Source: Agreia sp. Leaf210
Lineage (GTDB): Bacteria > Actinomycetota > Actinomycetes > Actinomycetales > Microbacteriaceae
Length of the DNA: 64,000 bases
NCBI RefSeq assembly: GCF_001421485.1
Contig: NZ_LMKK01000004.1
Span: 352,201-416,200, forward strand
Direction: 5' to 3'
Below are positions 26,255-35,662 of this stretch, in pieces (position 1 is the first letter of the stretch; each line of letters begins with the position of its first letter). The notes beneath the pieces were generated by a model. That model did not search any database. It was not told the DNA's origin and saw only the letters and a program-made list of their open reading frames with translations. Position numbers and translations under genes: made by a program.

Positions 26255-27928
26255 ATGGACTCCTCACTTCTCGCAATCCTGCAGGTCGGCGCCCTTGCGC
26301 TTGTTCTCGTCGCCATCCACCGGCCGCTCGGCGACTACATGGCCCGCATCTACTCGTCGACGAAAGATCTGCGTGTCGAGCGCGGCTTCTACCGCCTCAT
26401 CGGCGTGGATGCCCGTGCCGAGCAGAGTTGGATGGCGTACCTCCGCAGCGTGCTCGCGTTCTCGCTCATCGGCGTGCTGCTGGTCTACGCCCTCCAGCGC
26501 GCTCAGGCGGTGCTCCCGTACTCCCTCGGCTTGCCGGCCGTTCCCGAGGGGCTGTCGTTCAACACGGCGGTCTCGTTCGTCACGAACACCAACTGGCAGA
26601 GCTACTCGCCCGAGGCGACCATGGGCTACACGGTGCAGCTCGCCGGCCTCGCCGTGCAGAACTTCGTCTCTGCCGCGGTCGGAATCGCCGTGGCCATCGC
26701 CCTCGTGCGCGGCCTCCGCCGCACACGCCAGGGCACCCTCGGCAACTTCTGGGTCGACCTCACCCGCGGCACCTTGCGCCTGCTCCTGCCGCTTGCGGCA
26801 CTCGTCGCGATCGTCCTGATCGCGGGAGGCGTCATCCAGAACTTCGCCGGCTTCACCGACGTGACCACGCTGTCAGGCGGAACCCAGAGCATCCCGGGCG
26901 GCCCCGTCGCCAGCCAGGAGGCCATCAAGATGCTCGGCACCAACGGTGGCGGCTTCTTCAATGCCAACTCGTCGCACCCGTTCGAGAACCCGACCGGGTT
27001 CACGAACCTCGTGCAGATCGTGCTGATGCTCGCCATCCCCTTCAGCCTGCCCCGCACCTTCGGCGCGATGGTGGGAGACAAACGCCAGGGCTACGCGATC
27101 CTCGCGGCCATGGCGGCCATCTTCGTGGTGTCGCTCACGGCGCTGACCCTGTTCGAGCTGGGCGGCGCGGGCACGGCTCCACAACTGGCCGGTGCGGCGA
27201 TGGAGGGCAAGGAGACCCGCTTCGGCATCGCGGCCTCGACGCTCTTCGGCTCGACCTCGACGCTCACGTCGACCGGTGCGGTCAACTCCATGCACGACTC
27301 GTTCACCTCGCTGGGCGGCATGATGCCCATGATCAACATGATGCTCGGCGAGGTCGCGCCGGGAGGCGTGGGCTCGGGCCTCTACGGAATGCTGATCCTC
27401 GCCGTGATCGCGGTCTTCATCGCCGGCCTGCTGGTCGGACGCACGCCCGAGTACCTGGGCAAGAAGCTCGGCCCGCGGGAGATCAAGCTCGCGAGCCTCT
27501 ACATCCTCGTGACTCCCACGCTGGTGCTCGCCGGAACGGCTCTGAGCTTCGCGATTCCGGCGATCAGGGCGGATGTCGAGGGCACGTCGATCCTGAACCC
27601 CGGGCTCCACGGCCTCAGCGAGGTGCTCTACGCGTTCACCTCGGCCGCCAACAACAACGGATCCGCGTTCGCTGGTCTCACGGCGAACACCCCCTGGTTC
27701 AACACCGCTCTCGGTGTGGCCATGCTGTTCGGCCGGTTCATTCCGATCGTGCTGGTGCTGGCGCTCGCGGGCTCGCTCGCCGCGCAGCCGAAGATCCCCT
27801 CGACCGCGGGCACCCTGCCCACGCATCGTCCGCAGTTCGTGGGCCTGCTCGTGGGCGTCACGATCATCGTGTCGGCCCTCACCTATTTCCCCGTTCTCGC
27901 GCTCGCTCCACTCGCTGAAGGGCTGTAA
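26255..27928 (+). CDS. kdpA: K+-transporting ATPase subunit KdpA
   Basis: A 557-residue channel-like subunit of the high-affinity K+ pump. It has about ten membrane helices and the four selectivity-filter loops typical of Kdp[40 protein letters not shown] and [11 protein letters not shown]. It binds and selects K+ at the outer face. The start is immediately after the kdpF stop, so translation is coupled. Length is normal for the family. Confidence 0.97.
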   Translation: MDSSLLAILQVGALALVLVAIHRPLGDYMARIYSSTKDLRVERGFYRLIGVDARAEQSWMAYLRSVLAFSLIGVLLVYALQRAQAVLPYSLGLPAVPEGLSFNTAVSFVTNTNWQSYSPEATMGYTVQLAGLAVQNFVSAAVGIAVAIALVRGLRRTRQGTLGNFWVDLTRGTLRLLLPLAALVAIVLIAGGVIQNFAGFTDVTTLSGGTQSIPGGPVASQEAIKMLGTNGGGFFNANSSHPFENPTGFTNLVQIVLMLAIPFSLPRTFGAMVGDKRQGYAILAAMAAIFVVSLTALTLFELGGAGTAPQLAGAAMEGKETRFGIAASTLFGSTSTLTSTGAVNSMHDSFTSLGGMMPMINMMLGEVAPGGVGSGLYGMLILAVIAVFIAGLLVGRTPEYLGKKLGPREIKLASLYILVTPTLVLAGTALSFAIPAIRADVEGTSILNPGLHGLSEVLYAFTSAANNNGSAFAGLTANTPWFNTALGVAMLFGRFIPIVLVLALAGSLAAQPKIPSTAGTLPTHRPQFVGLLVGVTIIVSALTYFPVLALAPLAEGL

Positions 27929-27936
27929 CCGCAGCT

Positions 27937-30042
27937 ATGTCCATGCTCACCGCAACAGTCATCCCCGCTCTGCCGGGGGCCCTGCGCAAGCTCGATCCAC
28001 GCCAGATGTGGCACAACCCCGTGATGTTCGTCGTCGAAGTCGGCGCCGTGCTCACGACCCTGCTGGCCGTCGCCGAGCCTTTTCTCGGCGGGCCGGCCTC
28101 ATCCGGCGGCTCACCCGTGCCGGCCACGTTCACCGCGGGGATCGCGGTGTGGCTCTGGCTCACCGTGGTCTTCGCGAACCTGGCCGAATCCATCGCCGAG
28201 GGCCGTGGAAAGGCCCAGGCCGACAGCCTGCGCCAGACCCGCACCTCGACGACCGCGAATGTGATCGCGTCGTACGACGCCGAATCGGATGCCGGTGGCC
28301 TGCGCGCCGAGACACGTCCGGTCTCGAGCGCCGAGCTCACGCTCGGAGACCACGTCGTGGTGACCGCGGGCGAGTTGATCCCGGGCGATGGTGACATCGT
28401 GTGGGGCATCGCCTCGGTCGACGAATCGGCGATCACGGGTGAATCCGCTCCCGTCGTGCGGGAATCCGGCGGCGATCGCAGCGCCGTGACCGGCGGCACC
28501 CGCGTGCTGTCGGACCGCATCGTCGTGCGCATCACGTCGAAGCCCGGCGAGACCTTCGTCGACCGCATGATCGCGCTCGTCGAGGGCGCCTCGCGGCAGA
28601 AGACGCCGAACGAGATCGCCCTGAACATCCTGCTCGCCAGCCTCTCGGTCATCTTCGTGGTCGTGGTGCTGACGCTCAACCCGATCGCCGGATACTCCGC
28701 GGCCTCGGTGAGCGTGCCCGTGCTGGTGGCGCTGCTCGTCTGCCTGATTCCGACCACCATCGGTGCGCTGCTCTCGGCCATCGGCATCGCCGGCATGGAC
28801 CGCCTGGTGCAGCACAACGTGCTCGCCATGTCGGGCCGTGCGGTCGAGGCCGCGGGCGACGTGACCACGCTGCTCATGGACAAGACCGGAACCATCACCT
28901 ACGGAAACCGCCAGGCCGCCGAGTTCTCGGCGCTCGACGGTGTCGCGCCGCTCGAGCTCATCGAGGCCGCCGCCAGCTCGTCGCTCGCCGACCCCACCCC
29001 CGAGGGCAAGTCGATCGTGGTGCTCGCCGAGACGAAGGGCTTCGTGACGCCCGACGATATCGACGGGGTGATCGTGCCGTTCACGGCGCAGACCCGTATG
29101 TCGGGGCTGGATCTTCCCGACGGATGCCAGATCCGAAAGGGCGCGGGCTCCGCCGTGCTCGCGTGGGTCGAGGAGTCGGGCAGGGCGGCCTCGTCGACCA
29201 TCGCCCAGCTCGACGAACAGGTACAGCGCATCTCGAACGCGGGTGGCACGCCCCTGGTGGTCGCCGTGAAGGCGCCGCCCGTCGGAAAGCAGCCGGGCGA
29301 AGCCCGCATCCTGGGTGTCGTCTATCTCAAGGACATCGTGAAGGAGGGCATCGCCGAGCGGTTCGCCGAGCTGCGGGCCATGGGAATCCGCACCGTGATG
29401 GTGACGGGAGACAACCCGCTCACCGCGAAGGCCATCGCGGCCGAGGCCGGGGTCGACGACTTTCTCGCCGAGGCCACGCCCGAGCAGAAGCTCGAGCTGA
29501 TCAAGCGCGAGCAGGAGGGCGGCAACCTCGTCGCCATGACCGGCGACGGCACCAACGACGCGCCGGCACTGGCCCAGGCCGACGTGGGAGTCGCGATGAA
29601 CACGGGCACCTCGGCCGCGAAGGAGGCCGGCAACATGGTCGACCTCGACAGCGATCCGACCAAGCTCATCGACATCGTGCGCATCGGCAAGCAGCTGCTC
29701 ATCACCCGCGGCGCGCTCACCACGTTCTCGATAGCGAACGACGTGGCCAAGTACTTCGCCATCATCCCGGCGATGTTCGCGGGTGTGTTCCCCGGGCTCG
29801 CGGTGCTCAACATCATGCAGCTGCACTCGCCGGCCTCGGCCATTCTCTCGGCGATCATCTTCAACGCGATCATCATCGTGGTGCTCGTGCCGCTGGCCCT
29901 GCGCGGCGTGAAGTACCGCGCACTCTCGGCCTCGCGCATCCTCGGCCGCAATCTGCTGATCTACGGACTCGGTGGAGTCGTGGCGCCCTTCATCGGCATC
30001 AAGCTGATCGACCTCGTCGTCACCCTGATCCCCGGTTTCTAG
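27937..30042 (+). CDS. kdpB: K+-transporting ATPase subunit KdpB
   Basis: A 701-residue P-type ATPase subunit that hydrolyses ATP to drive K+ uptake. Motifs in order are ITGESAPV in the actuator domain, [13 protein letters not shown] with the phosphorylated Asp, KGAGSAV in the nucleotide-binding domain, and [10 protein letters not shown] and [21 protein letters not shown] in the P domain. The first helix carries the usual [14 protein letters not shown] segment. It is 8 bases after kdpA. A 35-base repeat separates it from kdpC. Confidence 0.97.
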   Translation: MSMLTATVIPALPGALRKLDPRQMWHNPVMFVVEVGAVLTTLLAVAEPFLGGPASSGGSPVPATFTAGIAVWLWLTVVFANLAESIAEGRGKAQADSLRQTRTSTTANVIASYDAESDAGGLRAETRPVSSAELTLGDHVVVTAGELIPGDGDIVWGIASVDESAITGESAPVVRESGGDRSAVTGGTRVLSDRIVVRITSKPGETFVDRMIALVEGASRQKTPNEIALNILLASLSVIFVVVVLTLNPIAGYSAASVSVPVLVALLVCLIPTTIGALLSAIGIAGMDRLVQHNVLAMSGRAVEAAGDVTTLLMDKTGTITYGNRQAAEFSALDGVAPLELIEAAASSSLADPTPEGKSIVVLAETKGFVTPDDIDGVIVPFTAQTRMSGLDLPDGCQIRKGAGSAVLAWVEESGRAASSTIAQLDEQVQRISNAGGTPLVVAVKAPPVGKQPGEARILGVVYLKDIVKEGIAERFAELRAMGIRTVMVTGDNPLTAKAIAAEAGVDDFLAEATPEQKLELIKREQEGGNLVAMTGDGTNDAPALAQADVGVAMNTGTSAAKEAGNMVDLDSDPTKLIDIVRIGKQLLITRGALTTFSIANDVAKYFAIIPAMFAGVFPGLAVLNIMQLHSPASAILSAIIFNAIIIVVLVPLALRGVKYRALSASRILGRNLLIYGLGGVVAPFIGIKLIDLVVTLIPGF

Positions 30043-30044
30043 GT

Positions 30045-30079
30045 CTCGATACGGCCGCAGGCGGCCTACTCGACCAGCG
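30045..30079. repeat. 35-bp repeat, copy 2, inside the kdp operon
   Basis: Identical to 25723-25757, with the GGCCGC-AG-GCGGCC core. It starts 3 bases after the kdpB stop and fills most of the 63-base kdpB-kdpC gap. As RNA it would fold into a stable hairpin that could act as an mRNA-processing or partial-termination site. Confidence 0.85.
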
Positions 30080-30105
30080 CATTCATACAAGAAAGAAGCA
30101 CGAAA

Positions 30106-30717
30106 ATGAGTACACGTTCACGCAGCGGCCGCCAGTACTGGGTCGCCCTGCGGGCGATGGTGGTCTTCACCGTCGTTCTCGGCATCGGCTACACGGCTGT
30201 CGTCACCGGCATCGGGCAACTTGCCCTCCCGGCCCAGGCCGGCGGCCAGCCGGTGTCGGATGCCGACGGCCAGGTCGTCGGCTCGGCCCTCATCGGGCAG
30301 TCGTTCACCGACGCCGACGGCAACGCTCTTCCCCAGTGGTTCCAGTCGCGTCCGTCGGCCGCGGGCAGCGGATACGACGGAACCGCCTCGAGCGGCAGCA
30401 ACCTCGGCCCTGAGAACGCCGACCTCATCGCGGCGATCGGTGAACGTCGAGCGGCCGTGGCTAAACTCGAAGGCGTGTCGGAGTCCGAGGTTCCCGCTGA
30501 CGCCGTCACCGCGTCGGCATCCGGTCTCGACCCTCAGATCAGCCCGGAGTACGCGCGACTTCAGGTCGCCCGCGTGGCGGAGGCTCGTGATCTGCCCGAG
30601 GCGAAGGTCTCTGCTCTCGTCGACTCGTTCGTCGAGGGTCGCGATCTCGGAATCCTCGGAGACCCGACGGTCAATGTGCTCGAGTTGAACCTCGCGCTCG
30701 CGTCGATGGCCGGCTGA
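30106..30717 (+). CDS. kdpC: K+-transporting ATPase subunit KdpC
   Basis: A 203-residue protein with one N-terminal membrane helix (RAMVVFTVVLGIGYTAVVTG) and a periplasm-facing domain. The family motifs GSALIGQSF, WFQSRPSAAGSGYDG, SGSNLGP, SASGLDPQISPEYA and VNVLELNLAL are all present. KdpC stabilises the complex and raises K+ affinity. It is separated from kdpB by the repeat hairpin and followed by kdpD after 2 bases. Confidence 0.97.
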   Translation: MSTRSRSGRQYWVALRAMVVFTVVLGIGYTAVVTGIGQLALPAQAGGQPVSDADGQVVGSALIGQSFTDADGNALPQWFQSRPSAAGSGYDGTASSGSNLGPENADLIAAIGERRAAVAKLEGVSESEVPADAVTASASGLDPQISPEYARLQVARVAEARDLPEAKVSALVDSFVEGRDLGILGDPTVNVLELNLALASMAG

Positions 30718-30719
30718 TC

Positions 30720-33254
30720 ATGGGGCGCGGCCGCCTGCGTGTGCTGCTCGGTGCCGCGCCCGGCGTCGGCAAGACGTACACGATGCTCGAGGAGGGCACC
30801 CGACTCGCCGCCGAGGGCCGCGACGTGGTCGTGGCGGTCGTCGAGACCCACGGGCGATCGGCCACCGCGCGCATGCTCGGCGGCCTCGAGGTCGTGCCGC
30901 GCCTGGCCGTGACGCATCGCGGGGTGACGCTCAGCGAGATGGATCTCGACGCCGTGCTCGAGCGGCATCCGAATGTGGCGCTCGTCGACGAGCTCGCGCA
31001 CAGCAATGCGCCGGGGTCGCGCCACGAGAAGCGCTGGCAAGACGTCGCGACCCTGCTGGATGCCGGCATCGACGTGATGACGACCGTCAACATCCAGCAC
31101 ATCGAGTCGCTCACCGACGTGGTCGAGCAGATCACGGGAGCGCGCCAGCAGGAGACGGTGCCCGATTGGGTCGTGCGCTCGGCCGAGCAGCTCGAGGTCG
31201 TCGACCTGGCCCCCCAGGCACTGCGCGACCGCCTCGCCGATGGACGCGTGTACCCCGCAGCGCGCATCGATGCCGCCCTCTCGAACTATTTCCGACTCGG
31301 CAACCTCACGGCGCTGCGCGAGCTCGCCCTGCTCTGGCTGGCCGACGAGGTCGACTCGGCGCTCAAGTCGTATCGGGCCGACCACGGAATCGCGAGCAAG
31401 TGGGAGGCCCGGGAGCGCGTGGTCGTTGCTCTGACCGGAGGCCCTGAGGGCGAGACCCTGCTGAAGCGAGGCGCCCGGATCGCCGCCCGGTCGGCCGGCG
31501 GCACCCTCGTCGCCGTGCACGTGACGAGCCAAGACGGTCTGCGCGCGGCTCACCCCGGGGCGCTGGCCGCGCAGCGCTCGCTCGTCGAATCGCTGGGCGG
31601 GACATTCCACCAGGTGGTCGGCGACGACATTCCCGCGGCTCTCGTCGACTACGCCCGTGGAGTGAACGCGACCCAGCTCGTGATCGGAGTGAGCCGCCGA
31701 ACCCGCCTCAGCGCAGCCCTCTCCGGCCCGGGTATCGGGGCGACCGTGATCCGCGCATCCGGTGACATCGACGTTCACATCGTGACGCACGCGGCCGCGG
31801 GGGGAAAGCTGCGTCTTCCCCGGTTCAGCGGATCGTTGACCGCGCGTCGCCGGATTCTGGGATTCGTGCTCGCCCTCGGAGGAGGGCCGCTGGTGACCTG
31901 GCTGCTCGTCACGCTGAGGTCCGACGAGTCGATCACCTCGGACGTGCTGACGTTCCAGCTGGTGGTGGTTCTGGTGGCGCTGGTCGGCGGAATCTGGCCG
32001 GCGCTGTTCGCCGCTCTGCTCTCTGGACTCACGCTCGACTTCTTCTTCGTCTCTCCGCTCTACACGGTCTCGGTCGGCGAACCCCTGCACCTGTTGGCGT
32101 TGGCGCTGTACGTCGTGAACGCCGTGCTGGTCAGCGTGGTCGTCGACACCGCGGCCCGGCGCTCGCGGCAGGCGAGGCGCGCGGCGGCGGAGTCGGAGCT
32201 CCTCGCGAGCATCGCCGGCAGCGTCCTGCGGGGGCAGGATGCTCTGCAGGCGCTCGTGGACCGAACACGCGAAGCCTTCAGGCTCAACGAGGTGCGGCTG
32301 AAGGCATTGGACGGCAGCATCCTGGCTTCGTCGTCGCTGTCGGAGTTCGAGGCGGAGGCTGGAGCCGGGACTGAGACCGTGTCGCGTGCAGCGTCGACGA
32401 TCGCGGTCGGCGACCGCGCCACGCTGGAGCTCTGTGGTCCTGACCTCGCCGCATCCGAGCGCCGGCTGCTTGGAGTCATCGCGGCCCAGATGGATCAGGC
32501 GCTCGAACACAGGGATCTGGCGGCGACCGCGAGCGAGGTCGGTCCTCTCGCCGTTGCCGATCGCATGCGCAGTGCTCTGCTCGCGGCGGTCGGTCACGAT
32601 CTGCGCCGCCCTCTGACCGCGGCGACCGCCGCCGTGAGCGGGCTCCGGTCGACCGAGGTGGAACTCAGTTCGCATGACCGCACCGAGTTGCTCGATACGG
32701 CCCAGGAGAGTCTCGACTCCCTTGCCGACCTCGTGACCGATCTGCTCGACGTCAGCCGCGTCGAGGCGGGTGTGCTGGCTGTGTCGATGCACGCGATCGA
32801 TGTCGAAGACGTGATCGTTCCCGCGCTCGACGAACTGGAGCTCGGTCCCGATCGCGTGGAGCTCGCCCTCGATGGCGACGAGCGTCCGCCGGTGTTGGCC
32901 GACGAGGTTCTGCTGCAGCGGGTTCTCGTGAACCTGTTGTCGAATGCGGTGAGGTTCTCGCCCGAGGGGGCGAAGGTGCGGCTCTCTGCCAGCGCGTTCC
33001 GCGGCCGGGTCGAACTGCGCGTCGTCGACAGCGGTCCGGGTGTTCCCGGCGAACGGCGAGACGAGATCTTCGTGCCGTTCCAGCGTCTCGGCGACACCGA
33101 CAATTCCACCGGTCTCGGGCTGGGGCTCGCCCTCTCGAAGGGTTTCGTCGAGGGCATGGGCGGAACGATCGAGGCCGAAGACACGCCCGGCGGTGGCCTG
33201 ACCATGGTGGTCTCTCTTCCCGCAGTCCAGCCAGCAGCCGAGGAGAAGCCATGA
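30720..33254 (+). CDS. kdpD: sensor histidine kinase KdpD
   Basis: An 844-residue sensor that responds to K+ limitation or osmotic stress. The order is: N-terminal KdpD domain with Walker A GAAPGVGKTYTMLEEG and a DELAHSNAPGSRHEKRWQDV motif (about residues 1-210); a USP domain (about 235-360); four membrane helices (about 375-480); a GAF-like region; then the kinase core with His in AAVGHDLRRPLTAA, LLSNAVRFSPEG (N box) and VDSGPGVPGERR (G1). It overlaps kdpE by 4 bases. Full length is typical. Confidence 0.96.
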   Translation: MGRGRLRVLLGAAPGVGKTYTMLEEGTRLAAEGRDVVVAVVETHGRSATARMLGGLEVVPRLAVTHRGVTLSEMDLDAVLERHPNVALVDELAHSNAPGSRHEKRWQDVATLLDAGIDVMTTVNIQHIESLTDVVEQITGARQQETVPDWVVRSAEQLEVVDLAPQALRDRLADGRVYPAARIDAALSNYFRLGNLTALRELALLWLADEVDSALKSYRADHGIASKWEARERVVVALTGGPEGETLLKRGARIAARSAGGTLVAVHVTSQDGLRAAHPGALAAQRSLVESLGGTFHQVVGDDIPAALVDYARGVNATQLVIGVSRRTRLSAALSGPGIGATVIRASGDIDVHIVTHAAAGGKLRLPRFSGSLTARRRILGFVLALGGGPLVTWLLVTLRSDESITSDVLTFQLVVVLVALVGGIWPALFAALLSGLTLDFFFVSPLYTVSVGEPLHLLALALYVVNAVLVSVVVDTAARRSRQARRAAAESELLASIAGSVLRGQDALQALVDRTREAFRLNEVRLKALDGSILASSSLSEFEAEAGAGTETVSRAASTIAVGDRATLELCGPDLAASERRLLGVIAAQMDQALEHRDLAATASEVGPLAVADRMRSALLAAVGHDLRRPLTAATAAVSGLRSTEVELSSHDRTELLDTAQESLDSLADLVTDLLDVSRVEAGVLAVSMHAIDVEDVIVPALDELELGPDRVELALDGDERPPVLADEVLLQRVLVNLLSNAVRFSPEGAKVRLSASAFRGRVELRVVDSGPGVPGERRDEIFVPFQRLGDTDNSTGLGLGLALSKGFVEGMGGTIEAEDTPGGGLTMVVSLPAVQPAAEEKP

Positions 33255-33937
33255 AGATTCTGATCGCCGACGACGATCCGCAGATCCTGCGTGCCCTATC
33301 GGTGACTCTCCGTGCCCGCGGATACGACGTCGTGACGTCGCGCGACGGGGCCGAGGCCCTCAACGCGGCTATCGATCAGCACCCCGATCTGGTCATGCTC
33401 GATCTGGGTATGCCGAAGCTCGATGGCATCGAGGTGATCGAAGGGATCCGCGGCTGGTCGCAGGTGCCTATTCTCGTCGTGTCGGGGCGCACCGACGGGG
33501 CCGAGAAGGTGCTCGCGCTCGACGCCGGCGCCGACGACTACGTCACCAAGCCGTTCGCGATCGACGAACTGTTGGCGCGCATCCGAGCCTTGACCCGGCG
33601 GGTGCCGACGGCGGGCGACGAGGCGCTCGTGACGTTCGGCGACGTCACGATCGACCTCTCGGCGAAGCAGGTCACGAGACGAACGGATGCCGGTGGCGAC
33701 GAGAGCGTTCGGCTCACGCCGACCGAGTGGATCATTCTCGAGACCCTGGTGCGGAGCCCCGGAAGGCTCGTGACGCGAGCAGCCCTGCTGACCGCCGTCT
33801 GGGGCCCGAACCACACCAACGACTCCGGATATCTGCGCGTCTATCTCGCGCAGTTGCGCAAGAAGCTCGAACAGGAGCCCGCGAGGCCGCGCCACCTGCT
33901 GACCGAGGCCGGCATGGGATACCGCTTCGTGTTGTGA
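33251..33937 (+). CDS. kdpE: response regulator KdpE
   Basis: A 228-residue OmpR-family regulator. The receiver domain has the acidic pocket IADDDPQ, phospho-Asp in LVMLDLGMP and the Lys in VTKPF. The C-terminal winged helix has LTPTEWIILETLVRSPGRLV and the HxNDSGYLRVYLAQLRKKLE segment. Phosphorylated KdpE activates the kdp promoter; candidate sites are at 25978 and 53445. A short GAGCCGA/TCGGCTC hairpin follows the stop. Confidence 0.96.
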   Translation: MKILIADDDPQILRALSVTLRARGYDVVTSRDGAEALNAAIDQHPDLVMLDLGMPKLDGIEVIEGIRGWSQVPILVVSGRTDGAEKVLALDAGADDYVTKPFAIDELLARIRALTRRVPTAGDEALVTFGDVTIDLSAKQVTRRTDAGGDESVRLTPTEWIILETLVRSPGRLVTRAALLTAVWGPNHTNDSGYLRVYLAQLRKKLEQEPARPRHLLTEAGMGYRFVL

Positions 33938-33969
33938 GCCGAGCGCCGTCGGCTCGGTGAGCCCGAGGC

Positions 33970-34350
33970 CTAGTTGGCGATGCTCGAGGTCAGGACGCCG
34001 GCATTCGTGAGCGCCGTGCCGACAGCGTGAGATGTCGCCTCGAACGCCGTCGCGGTCTTCGACGCACCGATCGCGCCGCCCTTCAGTGCGCCGACCGCGA
34101 GGTCGCGCGCGAGGCGAGCGACGAGCTGGCCGCGCTCGTCGACGAAGAACTGCGTGTCGAAGGCCATGTGAAGCTTCTTGCCCGCGAGTCCTCCCCAGAG
34201 AACGGTGGCGGCGGTGCTGCCGCGCACGGCGTGGAATCCGCCGTCGGTGTTCATGGTGATCGTGAAGCCCTCGGCGGTGAGCGCGTCGCCGATGATGGTC
34301 TTCGCAGCGTTGTGATCGCCGGAGATGAAGAAGTCGTAACTGGATGCCAT
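33970..34350 (-). CDS. hypothetical protein
   Basis: A 126-residue protein starting MASSYDFFISGDHNAAKTII. It has an alpha/beta N-terminal half with GFTITMNTDGGFHAVRGS and a Gly/Ala-rich C-terminal region (AVGALKGGAIGASKTATAF) that looks weakly hydrophobic. The ATG is chosen because the open frame upstream overlaps the LacI gene. No family is recognised. It is convergent with kdpE and divergent from the LacI regulator. Confidence 0.7.
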   Translation of the reverse strand: MASSYDFFISGDHNAAKTIIGDALTAEGFTITMNTDGGFHAVRGSTAATVLWGGLAGKKLHMAFDTQFFVDERGQLVARLARDLAVGALKGGAIGASKTATAFEATSHAVGTALTNAGVLTSSIAN

Positions 34351-34440
34351 GCACTGACAATAGCGGCACGACGAGTCCGATCCAGCGATGCCCTGGCGGT
34401 AAAGTCGAGTGTCTCCACTCCGCGGAGAATGGAAGCAGCG

Positions 34441-35463
34441 ATGGACGTGAGCGATCAGCCCGGCAAGACCGGTATCCGTCTCGTCGCATCCCTCGCCGGG
34501 GTGTCGCACATGACCGTGTCACGGGTGCTCAACGGCCACACGAATATACGGCCGGCCACCCGCCAGCGGGTGCTCGATGTGATCAGCGAGCTCAACTTCA
34601 CCCCGAGCACGGCCGCGCGGGCGCTGGCCACTCACCGCTCGAGGCAGATCGGCGTGGTCGTGGAGAGCGCGGTCGAGTACGGCCCGATGAGCACCATTCG
34701 TGCCATCGAGGAGGCAGCCCGAGACATGGGCTACACGCTGACGACGGCGACGAGCCATCGCGGCAAGTTGACGCCGACTCAGTCCGTGGAACATCTGCTG
34801 GCACAGGGAGTGGACGCTCTCTGCATGATCGCCCCGCGCACATCGTCGCTGGTCGCTCTGCGGCAGATGGCCATCGCCGTGCCGGTTCTCGTGATCAAAT
34901 CGACCGCAGACCGTACCTTTCTCACGGCCGGGGTGGACCAGGTTCTGGGTACGAATCTCCTGGTCGACCACCTCGCCGAGCTCGGGCACCGCGACATCCT
35001 GCACATCTCGGGTCCGCTCGACTGGTCTGATGCTCAGTCGCGGTTGCGAGCGTTCCATGCTCGCATTCGCGCTCTGGGCCTGCCGAAACGGCCTCACGTG
35101 GTGGGGGACTGGACGGCGGATACGGGGTACGAGTTCGCCCGTGCCCTCACCGGCATGCCCGACTACACGGCGATCTTCGCCGCGAACGACGACATGGCGC
35201 TCGGCGTCATGCACGGTTTGCACGACCGCGGCATCGCTGTGCCGCATGATGTCAGCGTGGTCGGGTTCGACGATCTACCCACCTCACGGCACCTGCGCCC
35301 GCCACTCACCACCGTCGAGCAGGACTTCACGGCGCTCGGCGTGAAGGCGCTGGAGCTTCTGCATTCGGCACTGGAGTCCGAGGTGTCGGCCAGGCATGTG
35401 AAAATCCCCAGTCGCCTCGTGGTGCGCGAGTCGACCGCGCCGCCGCGCTCTGCCGCGCTGTAG
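34441..35463 (+). CDS. LacI family regulator of the GH43 locus
   Basis: A 340-residue LacI-type repressor. The DNA-binding helix-turn-helix is GIRLVASLAGVSHMTVSRVL, then NGHTNIRPATRQRV, followed by a periplasmic-binding-protein-like sugar-sensing domain (IGVVVESA onward) with AANDDMALGVMHGL and VSVVGFDDLPTSRHLRPPLT. The ATG at 34441 is preferred over one 12 bases upstream because GGAAG is better spaced. It sits just before two GH43 genes, with a palindromic operator (35510-35523) in between, so it likely senses an arabinose- or xylose-containing sugar. Confidence 0.92.
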   Translation: MDVSDQPGKTGIRLVASLAGVSHMTVSRVLNGHTNIRPATRQRVLDVISELNFTPSTAARALATHRSRQIGVVVESAVEYGPMSTIRAIEEAARDMGYTLTTATSHRGKLTPTQSVEHLLAQGVDALCMIAPRTSSLVALRQMAIAVPVLVIKSTADRTFLTAGVDQVLGTNLLVDHLAELGHRDILHISGPLDWSDAQSRLRAFHARIRALGLPKRPHVVGDWTADTGYEFARALTGMPDYTAIFAANDDMALGVMHGLHDRGIAVPHDVSVVGFDDLPTSRHLRPPLTTVEQDFTALGVKALELLHSALESEVSARHVKIPSRLVVRESTAPPRSAAL

Positions 35464-35509
35464 CGCGGGCCGATCGACTTGATCGACACGCGCTTCTGGG
35501 TGCCGCGCT

Positions 35510-35571
35510 TGTGAGCGCTAACAAAAGTTTCTGTGATTTGCTTGACCGTCTTCGAGTGTTCCCGGTAACAT
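35510..35571 (+). promoter_or_regulatory. LacI-type operator and promoter of the GH43 operon
   Basis: TGTGAGCGCTAACA (35510-35523) is a near-perfect palindrome with the central CG of LacI-family operators. Downstream, TTGACC (35542-35547) and TAACAT (35566-35571) are spaced by 18 bases and fit a sigma-70-type promoter. A GC hairpin lies in the predicted 5' leader (CCCCCGCTCGGGGG). The operator lies upstream of -35, so it could block or assist polymerase. Confidence 0.7.
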
Positions 35572-35662
35572 CCTGACGAAGGCCACCCCCGCTCGGGGGT
35601 AACGCCTGGTTCCTGGTTCGCGCTCTGCGACAGATCCGTCTCGCCACAGCAAAGGAGCTGGA

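Noticed and set aside
28111..30090. A long minus-strand reading frame of 659 codons opposite kdpB
   Set aside because: It mirrors the real kdpB gene, has His/Arg/Asp-rich composition and no domain. High GC makes long antisense frames common.
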